Both the position numbers and the translations under genes were made by a program. The notes below the pieces were generated by a model. The model ran no database searches, was not told the DNA's origin, and worked only from the letters and a program-made list of their open reading frames with translations. From JBCAWW01 sp039024315 (GTDB lineage: Bacteria; Bacteroidota; Bacteroidia; J057): a DNA stretch of 19,054 nt. Numbering within the stretch: the stretch's first letter is position 1; every line of letters begins with the position of its first letter. Below, piece after piece: positions 9,678 to 17,600 of the stretch. The DNA is taken from contig JBCCQN010000160.1 of assembly GCA_039024315.1 (NCBI GenBank), positions 1 to 19,054 of the forward strand, in the 5' to 3' direction.

Positions 9678-10550
9678 TTAAAATTTCGTCAATTTTCGCA
9701 CTTGGAGATAACTATGCTTGTCTTCAGGGCGCCATGCGGTAGCAGGGATCCCCAAATATCTGGCGATATCGGTTTGGATAGAACGGGCAAAATCAGGTTT
9801 GAATTGGTGCTTTAAGGGAGGTCTAGCCGCTAAGGCATTAGCTTCTATTTGAATAAATGGCAGCGACAAGAGACGCCACAATCTTCCAAAATAAGAAAGG
9901 TAGCTAGCGTGAGGATGTAGGCCAAAGGGCAGGCGCATCTTCAATGCCATTGGCACGACCTCATAGCCTCTGGCAAAAAGATCTGCTTCGAAAGCGAAGA
10001 GACCGTCGCCATTATTGATAGTTTTTTCTGGGGCCACAAACAGACAGAGCTTTTGTGGCTGTTGTTTCCAAGCCCGATAGTGCTTTATCAACGCTCGTTT
10101 ATGGTAGACATCCCAAGTGATCCCATGCATATTGCGCACGATCGATTGAATTAGGAAATTGAGTACTCTGCCCTTTGGTTTGGCAAAAATCACTGCCGCC
10201 TGCGGGAGATTAAGGGGCACAAACATATCATATACGCTGATATGGTTAACCGCCACAATGCGTCCTGCCAAATGCTTTTGCATAGCGTCTTGGTTCAAAT
10301 TATAAGTGATTTGAATACCCAGTACTCTCCTAACAAAGGCATTTGTAGCGGGGCATTGTTTGATGTGCAAGAGCCGCAGTAGATTGAGTCCCACAAAGAG
10401 TAGGCACAAGCGAAATATGGCCAGCACTGAGCCAAAAGGGAGGTATAGCCACCAAAAAAATTTGCTAGCCAAAGACTCTTTACTCAAACTAATGCTCTTC
10501 ACATCCAAGGAACGGTTCATCCTCCAAGAGGGAATCGGTAAAGTATTCAT
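9678..10550 (-). CDS. PlsC-like lysophospholipid/glycerophosphate acyltransferase
   Basis: The 290-residue product has a hydrophobic N-terminal segment (about 31-62) for membrane association. It carries the acyltransferase H-x4-D motif, H103 and D108, in AVNHISVYDMF. Motif III appears as APEKTINNG (E175, K176, T177) where the family normally has PEGT, and motif IV may be VVPMALKMRLP. It probably transfers an acyl chain to a lysophospholipid or glycerol-3-phosphate-type acceptor at the inner face of the cytoplasmic membrane. The ATG overlaps the TGA of the upstream GNAT gene by four bases (ATGA), a sign of translational coupling; the HAD gene follows 10 bases after its stop. The Gly-to-Lys change in motif III is unusual and may alter acceptor choice. 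Family membership is likely; the exact substrate is not known. Confidence 0.82.
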   Translation of the reverse strand: MNTLPIPSWRMNRSLDVKSISLSKESLASKFFWWLYLPFGSVLAIFRLCLLFVGLNLLRLLHIKQCPATNAFVRRVLGIQITYNLNQDAMQKHLAGRIVAVNHISVYDMFVPLNLPQAAVIFAKPKGRVLNFLIQSIVRNMHGITWDVYHKRALIKHYRAWKQQPQKLCLFVAPEKTINNGDGLFAFEADLFARGYEVVPMALKMRLPFGLHPHASYLSYFGRLWRLLSLPFIQIEANALAARPPLKHQFKPDFARSIQTDIARYLGIPATAWRPEDKHSYLQVRKLTKF

Positions 10551-11119
10551 GCGATCCGGCTGTAAAATTTTTCGAGATGGGCAAGGTTATGGTCTTTGAC
10601 CTGCTGGGATCGATCACGGGTATAATCGATCTTGAGATGAGGCCCATAAGGGGTTTGGACAACTGGATATTGTAAGTTTTGGATGCGCAAAAACTTCTCG
10701 TTCATGCGGATGGCTCGCCAATTTTTTACGTGGGTAAGCGTAAAAAATTGCTCAAAGCCAAAGCGTTCAAAGCCCGCTTGTATCGCCAAAAAGAAGGCGA
10801 TGTAGGTATAGACCGAGCCCCAATATTTTTGCAGGGCCCTTCCTCCCAGGTCTAAGCCTAATTCATGGGAGGCGAAGCCCACATAACCGATAAATTGATT
10901 GCTTTGGGTCTCGGCAATAGCCCAACGGGACCAGCCACGATCGGCAATCTCAGCCGAAAAGAATTCAATCTTGGCTTGGGCTTTGGCGTAGGCTCTTACT
11001 TTCCCGCCCGAGATATAACGCATGACCTCAGGATCACTGACCAAGGCGGCATAGGCCGCGACATCCTCCTCTTGCCATTCGCGCAGCGTGACGCTATAAT
11101 TGGCCTGAATCACTTTCAT
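10547..11119 (-). CDS. GNAT family N-acetyltransferase (RimJ/RimL-like)
   Basis: The start is placed at the ATG at 11119 (190 residues) because the GNAT fold begins there (VTLREWQEEDVAAYAALVSDPEVMRYISGG). The open frame continues upstream to 11242, but that part has no family similarity and contains a REP-like palindrome. The C-terminal family hallmark N-x-x-(A/S)-x-R-x-x-E-K-F is present as NWRAIRMNEKF. The usual acetyl-CoA loop (R/Q-x-x-G-x-G/A) is degenerate, appearing as KYWGSVYTYIAF with a single glycine. The predicted role is acetyl transfer from acetyl-CoA to an unknown amine or protein N-terminus. It is the first gene of the operon and overlaps the acyltransferase start by four bases. 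Confidence 0.82.
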   Translation of the reverse strand: MKVIQANYSVTLREWQEEDVAAYAALVSDPEVMRYISGGKVRAYAKAQAKIEFFSAEIADRGWSRWAIAETQSNQFIGYVGFASHELGLDLGGRALQKYWGSVYTYIAFFLAIQAGFERFGFEQFFTLTHVKNWRAIRMNEKFLRIQNLQYPVVQTPYGPHLKIDYTRDRSQQVKDHNLAHLEKFYSRIA

Positions 11120-11185
11120 ATGTTTGATTATCAAGGTAATACATAGGCTTAGGAAGGTATCGTATTTGCCAATCAGGGTAGGGCT

Positions 11186-11203
11186 AGTCGTTTTGCGAAG
11201 CAA
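11186..11203 (+). repeat. Single REP-like palindrome
   Basis: The bases match the REP core at 14 of 18 positions. The palindrome is TTTTGC-GAA-GCAAAA, so the outermost C-G pair of the core is replaced by a T-A pair and base pairing is kept. It lies in the 386-base gap 11120-11505 upstream of the GNAT operon. Apart from this, REPIN-like pair 2 and the terminator of the next gene, I see no gene or clear promoter in that gap. Confidence 0.5.
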
Positions 11204-11316
11204 AAAATGGGACATAGCTCCTCCCCTTACCAAAGATGCCACGTGGCTAAGGACTTCTCATGTACTATTGTTCCAAATACATGGACTATTGAATCAGAAG
11301 GTCGGGATGGGGGCTA

Positions 11317-11414
11317 CCGCTGCGCGGAACGCTTGGATTGAATTGTTGAAGTGCAGAGTTTATGAATTGTTGAATGGTGATAATCAACAATTAGATAAGC
11401 ATTCTGCGCAGCAG
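11317..11414. repeat. REPIN-like inverted pair 2 (98 bp)
   Basis: The left arm at 11317 reads CCGC-TGC-GCGG then AACGCTTGG. The right arm ends at 11414 with AAGCATTCTGCGCAGCAG. Between them is AT-rich sequence with AATTGTTGAA words that partly pair with ATCAACAATT. It lies just beyond the terminator of the Kelch tail-fiber gene. Confidence 0.75.
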
Positions 11415-11426
11415 TACCTCAAAGAA

Positions 11427-11468
11427 GACAGAAGCCCAGCATGAAAATCAATTCACGGGACTCCTGTC
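11427..11468 (-). terminator. Probable terminator of the Kelch tail-fiber gene
   Basis: On the + strand GACAGAAGCCC (11427-11437) can pair with GGGACTCCTGTC (11457-11468), with one bulge and a mismatch. On the - strand the hairpin is followed by TTCTTTG, a weak T-run. It starts 37 bases after the stop codon, and equivalent hairpins follow both paralogues at matching distances. Confidence 0.6.
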
Positions 11469-11505
11469 TGAGGCTCCTAAATGTTAACAGAGAATGCGGG
11501 AATCT

Positions 11506-14367
11506 CTACTTTGATTCAGTCATCATCGCTTCCAGCACCTGAAGACGGGCTTCAAAAGATGCTTTCATATTGGTCATTTCTTGCTGTAGGGAGGCTTTTT
11601 CGGCTTCTAATGCTTCTATACGGGCTTGTTGCTGCTCAATGATCCGCTGTTGCTCCTGGGTCGCACTGACATTGAGCATGGAGAGCGCTTCGTAATCTAC
11701 GGTGTGAAAATCATTGACCTCGCGACCAAAGACAAAGACGCTTTGCGTCTGAGCGAGAGAAGCGTTCTGCGAAGCAGGCTCTAAAACCTGAAAACGATGG
11801 GCCTCGACCGCGATCACTTCATACACCTGATTGCTCTGCTCGCTGATCAGCTTGACGCGCTCACCTACGGCTAGATTGGTCGCTAACATGATCCAGCCAC
11901 CTTGTACGTCAGCACGCTGATAGATATCGGGGACTACTTCGGTCAAGTCATTGGTAACTGCCTGTGGATAGACCTCGGCCACTTGCTGGGCAATGACTTT
12001 TTTGACGGGCGCAGTGCCTTGAGCGAGGGTGTCGAGCAGACGATAATCCGTTACTTCAATCTGCATCAATGTCTCTAGGTCGGCTTCACTATTGCTCAGA
12101 CCTTCAATCTGTTTGATCCGCATATCCGAGTGAGCGACATAAGCAGCCGCGCCGATGATCCCGCTGGCGTAGAGGGAGAAGGTACCCGAATAACTGTTGT
12201 TGTTGTTAAAGCCGCCACTACCATAGTAGCCAGAAGTACCGGAAACCGTATAACTAGCACCAGAACCGGCAATTTCTAATTTTGCTTTAGTAGGAGAGGC
12301 AGTACCAATCCCGACATTGCCCGCTGCATCCAAGACCAGCGTATTAGTTTGGCCCCTTTTGCGAATAATCAGGTCGCTATCTTGGTGATAGATGACCGAA
12401 TTGGACGCCCCTGCAGAAAGCATGATCCCAGAGGTGTCGCCTTGATCAGCAAAATCCAGGTGTAACATCGCTTCTGGTTCGCTGGTACCTAGTCCCACTC
12501 TACCGTCTCCCTGCAGATAGAGGGCATTGGTCTTGCCGCCACTATTGTTGCGAGCGACCTGAAATTGCATAAAATTGTCCCATGGGTTATCACTGCTAGC
12601 AGCACTACTCGGAGCGCTTACATTGGTGCGAATTTCGCTGATATTGGTACCATTGATATTGCTTGATCGAAAAACTAGTCTACGGCTATTACCGTCGAGA
12701 CGGATATTACCATTGACATTGAATCTTTCTCCAGGAGAATTGGTCCCGATCCCCACTTTACCCGTGGCATCCACAAACATCCCTTCATTGTCGCCGTCGT
12801 GGGAGAGCCAATTGCCGCTCAATTCGAGATTTTGGGTGGCAGTGTGGTTGCCCAAGTCGTCAGTAACGTTGGTCAGGCCTGATCCATCGCCAACAAAGGC
12901 AGTAGCGGTGATCGTCCCTCCGTTGCTGAGGTCGTTATTATCCAAATCAAGCGTTTGGGTGGCCGTATGGTCCCCTAGATCGTCGGCCACATTGCTTAGA
13001 CCTGAGCCATCCCCGACAAAGGCATTGGCGGTGATCGCCCCTTTGGTCTCCATATCCCCATTTGCATCTATCGTAAGCACTTCCGTACCCGCAACATCAA
13101 ATCGGATAATATCCTCATCAGCTGATTCTTCTACCTGGATTTTGGTATCCAGATCTCCATCAAGGATGAGGGCATGGGGCTTAAAAAGCAGTGAAGTGGA
13201 TAATTTCCAGATGGCAGCACCTACCCCAAAACCTACCCCAACGTAAGCATTATCTCCGTTAGCAAAGCCAAGGCCAAAAGCGCTGTTCCCACCGCCAAAA
13301 TCTTCTATCTGCGTCCAAGTATCGCTCAGGGGATCATAACGCCAAAAGTCTTGGCTACTAATTATGAAGCCATTAGTATCGAAACCAATTACCCCCGTCC
13401 CTATAAATCCCTGTCCTTTTAGCGCAAAGCCTACTGAAGAATATCTAGCCACACCCGGAAAACTTGCCAACTGGGACCAAGTATCGGTGCTCGGGTCATA
13501 TGCAAAAAAGTCCTGTGAAAATCCGAGGACTCCCAAACCAGTACCGACATATCCTTTGTCATTGATCACAAAACTAACGGCGCTAGCTCGAGCCCCCCCT
13601 AGAATATCTGCTTTTTGAGTCCAAGTATCAGTTGTCGGATCGTATTCCCAGAAATCCTGTAGCCTCTGGCCATTTAGGAGGTCGCCAGAACCCACATAGC
13701 CTTTATCATTGATCGAAAAGCCAACGGCATTCCGTCTGCCTCCCCCAGGTAAATCTGCTTTTCGGGTCCAAGTGTCAGTTATTGGATCGTACTCCCAGAA
13801 GTCCTTCCTGTTCGCAAAATTCGTAGCACCCATACCGAGATATCCCTTGTCATTGATAGAAAATCCAATAGTACCCCCTCTGGGTATACCAGGAAAGTCT
13901 GCTTTTTGGGTCCAGGTATCGCTTGTCAGATCGTACTCCCAAATTTCTTTGGAAAAGGTATTACCACTACGACTAAGGCCAAGATAGCCTTTACCATTGA
14001 TGACAAAGAAGAAATTGCTAGCAGAGGAGGTTCCTGGAAAGTTGCCTACTTTCGACCAAGTTAAGGTGTCAGGGTATTGCGCCAAGGCACAACTTTTTCT
14101 CCATACATTCCCATCAAATATATCCGTGCAGTGATCATCGAGATTGTAGATATGGAGTCCGGCTACCGGATTACTAATGGCATCACGCTGCTGGGTGGTC
14201 ATACGGGGTATCAACATCCCTTTATCCGTACTTTGCACATCGAGCATGGCACTGGGATCAGGATCCTCATTGGCGTCGTTGATACTAACCTGCGCTTGTA
14301 AGCAGAAGGGCAAGGCCAGCAGTGTGAAGAGGGTCCAAATGGTAAGGCAGGAGCTATTTTTCATCAT
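11506..14367 (-). CDS. Secreted Kelch-propeller protein with tail-fiber stalk and S74 chaperone domain (array paralogue 1)
   Basis: The 953-residue product has a signal peptide (MMKNSSCLTIWTLFTLLALPFCLQAQ; either M could start). A conserved N-terminal segment follows, ending in DKGMLIPRMTTQQRDAI. Residues about 104-388 contain six Kelch units (WEYDPTTDTWTQKAD pattern with GKGYLG/DKGYVG strands), probably a closed six-blade propeller. The stalk then has two 'AFVGDGSGL(S/T)NV' repeats and several GKVGIGT/GNVGIGTASP trimeric fiber motifs. The S74-type domain carries Ser747 and Lys752 in HSDMRIKQIEGL, matching the Ser/Lys self-cleavage dyad of endosialidase-type chaperones. The last 60 residues form a coiled coil (TQEQQRIIEQQQARIEALEAEK) that probably trimerises. 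There is no T9SS sorting domain. It probably forms a secreted trimeric fiber displaying a propeller head; the ligand is unknown. Confidence 0.88.
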   Translation of the reverse strand: MMKNSSCLTIWTLFTLLALPFCLQAQVSINDANEDPDPSAMLDVQSTDKGMLIPRMTTQQRDAISNPVAGLHIYNLDDHCTDIFDGNVWRKSCALAQYPDTLTWSKVGNFPGTSSASNFFFVINGKGYLGLSRSGNTFSKEIWEYDLTSDTWTQKADFPGIPRGGTIGFSINDKGYLGMGATNFANRKDFWEYDPITDTWTRKADLPGGGRRNAVGFSINDKGYVGSGDLLNGQRLQDFWEYDPTTDTWTQKADILGGARASAVSFVINDKGYVGTGLGVLGFSQDFFAYDPSTDTWSQLASFPGVARYSSVGFALKGQGFIGTGVIGFDTNGFIISSQDFWRYDPLSDTWTQIEDFGGGNSAFGLGFANGDNAYVGVGFGVGAAIWKLSTSLLFKPHALILDGDLDTKIQVEESADEDIIRFDVAGTEVLTIDANGDMETKGAITANAFVGDGSGLSNVADDLGDHTATQTLDLDNNDLSNGGTITATAFVGDGSGLTNVTDDLGNHTATQNLELSGNWLSHDGDNEGMFVDATGKVGIGTNSPGERFNVNGNIRLDGNSRRLVFRSSNINGTNISEIRTNVSAPSSAASSDNPWDNFMQFQVARNNSGGKTNALYLQGDGRVGLGTSEPEAMLHLDFADQGDTSGIMLSAGASNSVIYHQDSDLIIRKRGQTNTLVLDAAGNVGIGTASPTKAKLEIAGSGASYTVSGTSGYYGSGGFNNNNSYSGTFSLYASGIIGAAAYVAHSDMRIKQIEGLSNSEADLETLMQIEVTDYRLLDTLAQGTAPVKKVIAQQVAEVYPQAVTNDLTEVVPDIYQRADVQGGWIMLATNLAVGERVKLISEQSNQVYEVIAVEAHRFQVLEPASQNASLAQTQSVFVFGREVNDFHTVDYEALSMLNVSATQEQQRIIEQQQARIEALEAEKASLQQEMTNMKASFEARLQVLEAMMTESK
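11757..11777 (+). repeat. REP core inside the Kelch tail-fiber gene
   Basis: AAGCGTTCTGCGAAGCAG occurs here exactly as in the right arm of intergenic REPIN-like pair 4 (18651-18668). It encodes, in frame on the - strand, the residues ASQNASL. A neighbouring AGACGC-TTT-GCGTCT hairpin (11736-11750) may be a decayed opposite arm. Confidence 0.65.
13203..14058 (-). repeat. Kelch repeat region coding six propeller blades
   Basis: This segment encodes six degenerate blades, each with an (F/I)-W-x-Y-D-P-x-(T/S)-D-T-W signature. No counterpart exists in the neighbouring paralogue, where an LVIVD propeller occupies the same place. Confidence 0.8.
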
Positions 14368-14377
14368 CTTAAGGGTT

Positions 14378-14405
14378 GAATCATTTCAAGATTATTAGAT
14401 GATTC
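14378..14405 (-). promoter_or_regulatory. Inverted repeat upstream of paralogue 1, possible operator/promoter
   Basis: GAATCAT (14378-14384) and ATGATTC (14399-14405) form a perfect 7-bp inverted repeat with a 14-base spacer, beginning 10 bases before the ATG. On the - strand the spacer holds TAATCTTG (14394-14387), one mismatch from the Bacteroidota -7 box TAnnTTTG. A well-spaced -33 box is not evident and the leader would be very short, so promoter function is uncertain. Confidence 0.3.
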
Positions 14406-14472
14406 AAAGGTCGCAGGCAAGGAGGACATTCTCTTTGACCATTGTGCCGGATTTCTTGACTATTGTTGCAGA

Positions 14473-14586
14473 CCGCTGCGCGGAACGCTGGGATCGAATG
14501 GTTGAAGTGCGGAGTTCTTGAATTGTTGAATGGGGATAATCAACAATTCAACAACTCAACCATTAGATAAGCGTTCTGCGCAGCAG
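14473..14586. repeat. REPIN-like inverted pair 3 (114 bp)
   Basis: The outer arms are CCGC-TGC-GCGG-AACGC (from 14473) and AAGCGTTCTGCGCAGCAG (to 14586). Inside, AATGGTTGA (14497-14505) pairs with TCAACCATT (14556-14564), and TTGAATTGTTGA (14518-14529) pairs with TCAACAATTCAA (14540-14551). The whole element can fold into one long hairpin. It lies between the terminator of paralogue 2 and the start of paralogue 1; the gap 14368-14684 holds nothing else apart from the upstream inverted repeat and that terminator. Confidence 0.8.
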
Positions 14587-14599
14587 CCCCTGAAAAGTA

Positions 14600-14641
14600 A
14601 ACAGAAGCCCAACATGGAAATCAATCCAAGGGGCTCATGTC
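14600..14641 (-). terminator. Probable terminator of the LVIVD tail-fiber gene
   Basis: ACAGAAGCCC (14601-14610) pairs imperfectly with GGGGCTCATGT (14630-14640). The - strand hairpin is followed by TTTACTTTTC. It lies 43 bases after the stop and corresponds in position to the other two array terminators. Confidence 0.55.
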
Positions 14642-14684
14642 TATTGCTCCTAAATTTTCTATAAGAACGGCTAAGCGGAAATAT

Positions 14685-17600
14685 CTATTTCGACTCGGTC
14701 ATCATTGCTTCCAGTGCTTGCAGACGGGCTTCAAAAGAAGCTTTTTCGGTTTGTTGTTGCTGCAGACGAGTTTTTAACATTTCAATTTCTGCTTGTTGCT
14801 GCTCAATGATACGTTGCTGCTCCTGGGTCGCGCTCACATTGAGCATGGAGATCGCTTCGTAGTCTACCGTGTGAAAATCATTGACCTCACGACCGAAAAC
14901 AAAGACGCTTTGCGTCTGAGCGAGAGAAGCGTTCTGCGAAGCAGAAGCTGAAACCTGAAAACGATTGGCCTCGACAGCAATCACTTCGTAAACCGCATTG
15001 CTTTGCTCGCTAATCAGTTTGACCCGCTCACCTACTGTCAGATTAGTGGCCAGCATGATCCAGCCATCCTGTACTGCTGCACGCTGGTAGATGTCCGGTA
15101 CGACTTCGGTCAGATTATTGGTTACCGCCTGAGGATAGACCTCCGCTACTTGCTGAGCGATCACCTTTTTGACGGGCGCATTGCATTGAGCGAGGGTGTC
15201 GAGCAGACGATAATCAGTTACTTCAATCTGCATCAATGTCTCCAGGTCGGCTTCACTATTGCTCAGACCTTCAATCTGCTTGATCCGCATATCCGAGTGA
15301 GCCACATAAGCCGCCGCGCCGATGATCCCGTTGGCGTAGAGGGAGAAGCTGCCCGAATAACTACTGTTGTTGTTAAAGCCGCCACTACCATAGTAGCCAG
15401 AAGTACCGGGGACCGTATAACTGGAACCAGAACCAACAATTTCTAATTTTGCTTTGCTTGGGGAGGCCGTACCAATGCCGACATTGCCGGAGGCATCCAA
15501 GACCAAGGTATTGGTGTGGGCCCGTTTGCGGATAATCAGGTCGCTATCTTGGTGATAGATGACTGAATTGGACGAACCGGCAGAAAGCATGATGCCAGAA
15601 GTGTCGCCTTGATCAGCAAAATCTAGGTGTAAGATCGCTTCGGGATCGCTGGTACCTAGTCCCACTCTACCGTCTCCCTGCAGATGGAGAACATCAGTCT
15701 TGCCGCCACTATTGTTGCGAGCGACCTGAAATTGCATAAAATTATCCCAAGGATCATCACTACTAGCAGCACTACTCGGAGCGCTGACATTGGTGCGAAT
15801 TTCACTGATATTGGTGCCATTGACATTGCTTGATCGAAAAATTAGTCTACGGCTATTACCATCGAGACGAATATTGCCATTGACATTGAATCTTTCGCCT
15901 GGAGAATCGGTGCCGATCCCCACTTTACCCGTGGCATCCACAAACACCCCTTCATCACCGCCGTCGTGAGAGAGCCAATTGCCATCGAGTTGGAGATTTT
16001 GGGTGGCAGTATGGTCCCCGAGGTTGTCTCTTAGACTAGATAAGTTTTCAGAATTGCCTCCGCTTATGGTAAGGTTTGTTCCATCAAAAAGGAGGGTTTG
16101 CCCATCCTGGGCTGGCTGCCAAGTGGCCACGCCTGTCGCATCGGAGGTCAAGACGTAGCCATCTAAGGCGTTCCCATCTTCATATTTGAACTGCCCAATC
16201 AGGTGTAATTCCTCGTCTGGAGAGGTCGTCCCAATGCCGACATGGCCATCCGCTCTGAGCGTGAGGACATCTGTAGTGTTAGCATTGTTGTCAGTGGGAA
16301 GGAAGAACTCCATCTGATAGTCCGAAGCGGTAAAGGTAGAAATGGAGTTAGGGGCATTAAAGTTGGTGCGGATACCACCGGCCTGAATGAAATTATTGCT
16401 AACACCACCATATGAGCGGAACTGAAACTGAGTATTGTCGCCGTTTAATTCAGCACTGCCCCCTACGGTAAGCGGGGCATTGGTAGCGTCTGTACCGAGT
16501 CCGATATGCCCGTTGGGCGCTATATACAAGCCTGCGTCTGCACCACTGTGGGAGAGCCAGAAGCCTGAGAGTTGGAGGTTTTGCGTAGCAGTATGACCCC
16601 CGAGGTTATCGCCTATACCGGTCAGCCCGGAACCATCGCCAACGAAAGCAGTGGCCGTAAGCGTTCCCCCATTACTCAGATCATTTCCAGCGAGGTCCAG
16701 CTCCTGCGTAGCAGTATGATCCCCGAGGTCATCGCCTATACCGGTCAGCCCGGAACCATCGCCCACAAAAGCAGTGGCCGTAAGCGTTCCCCCATTACTC
16801 AGATCATTTCCCGCAAGGTTTAAGTCTTGCGTAGCGGTATGATCCCCGAGGTCATCGCCTATACCGGTCAGCCTGGAACCATCGCCGACAAAAGAAGAAG
16901 CGGTAATCTGCCCCTGAGTAAACACATCCTTACCTACATTTAGGTCATCCTTGACTAACAAACTACCAAGCCGGGCGTTTTCAGATACATCTATTTGATT
17001 GGTAGCAATATTTCCAATACTAGCGGAAGGAGCATCAAGGCCAGAAATGTCTAAGACCTCCAAACCAGATTCCGAAGGTCTTGAAGAAGCCACATAGGCG
17101 TATTTGCCAGACACATGGATATCTCTAATGCTCCTCATTACAGTCGTTCCATCATCCGTAATCGATCCTGCAGGAGTAGGATTGGTAGGATCAGAGATAT
17201 CCAATATCTGCACTCCATCCTCATCATCCGCTATCACATATGCATACTTGCCGGATACGTGAATACCAGCGGCTCCCTTCAATATGGTATTTCCATTATC
17301 TGTAATTGCGCCGACATGGGTTGGATTCGCAGGGTCAGAAATGTCCAAAATCTCCACTCCATCATCATTAGCTGCAGCCACATAAGCATATTTACCAGAG
17401 ACATAAATATCTACAGGACCCTTTAATGCTGTCGTGGCATCATCATAAATCGCTCCCACATGCGTAGGGTTTGTGGGATCAGAAATATCCAAAATCTCCA
17501 CTCCATCATCATCAGGTGCTGCCACATAAGCATACTTACCAGAGACATAAATACTTGCAGGACCCCTTAATGCTGTCGTGGCATTATCATAAATCGCTCC

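Larger units (their letters stand above)
14161..16010 (-). repeat. Junction block copy A: 3' module of paralogue 2, intergenic region, 5' end of paralogue 1
   Basis: Reading on the + strand, the block contains the C-terminal module of the LVIVD paralogue (to about 16010), its terminator, a REPIN-like element, an upstream inverted repeat, and the signal peptide plus N-terminal segment of the Kelch paralogue (to about 14161). The 5' and intergenic parts recur at 18235-18767, and the 3' module recurs at 11506-12850 and at 18768-19054. Similarity is high at the nucleotide level, including in noncoding parts, so whole units were duplicated in tandem. Boundaries are by eye. Confidence 0.75.

Noticed and set aside
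11078..11095. Possible further REP-like sequence (TTCGCGCAGCG) in the GNAT gene
   Set aside because: It lacks one base of the stem and the AAGCGTTC part does not match; it is likely coincidental coding sequence.
11120..11242. Longer N-terminus for the GNAT gene (start at 11242)
   Set aside because: The added 41 residues lack GNAT similarity and cover a REP-like palindrome; the family fold starts at the ATG at 11119.
12575..13246. 223-residue open frame on the + strand
   Set aside because: It is antisense to the repetitive stalk of the Kelch paralogue; its Ser/Leu/Pro-rich composition mirrors the repeats of the real gene.
15003..15446. 147-residue open frame on the + strand
   Set aside because: It is antisense to the conserved S74 module and has no domain of its own.
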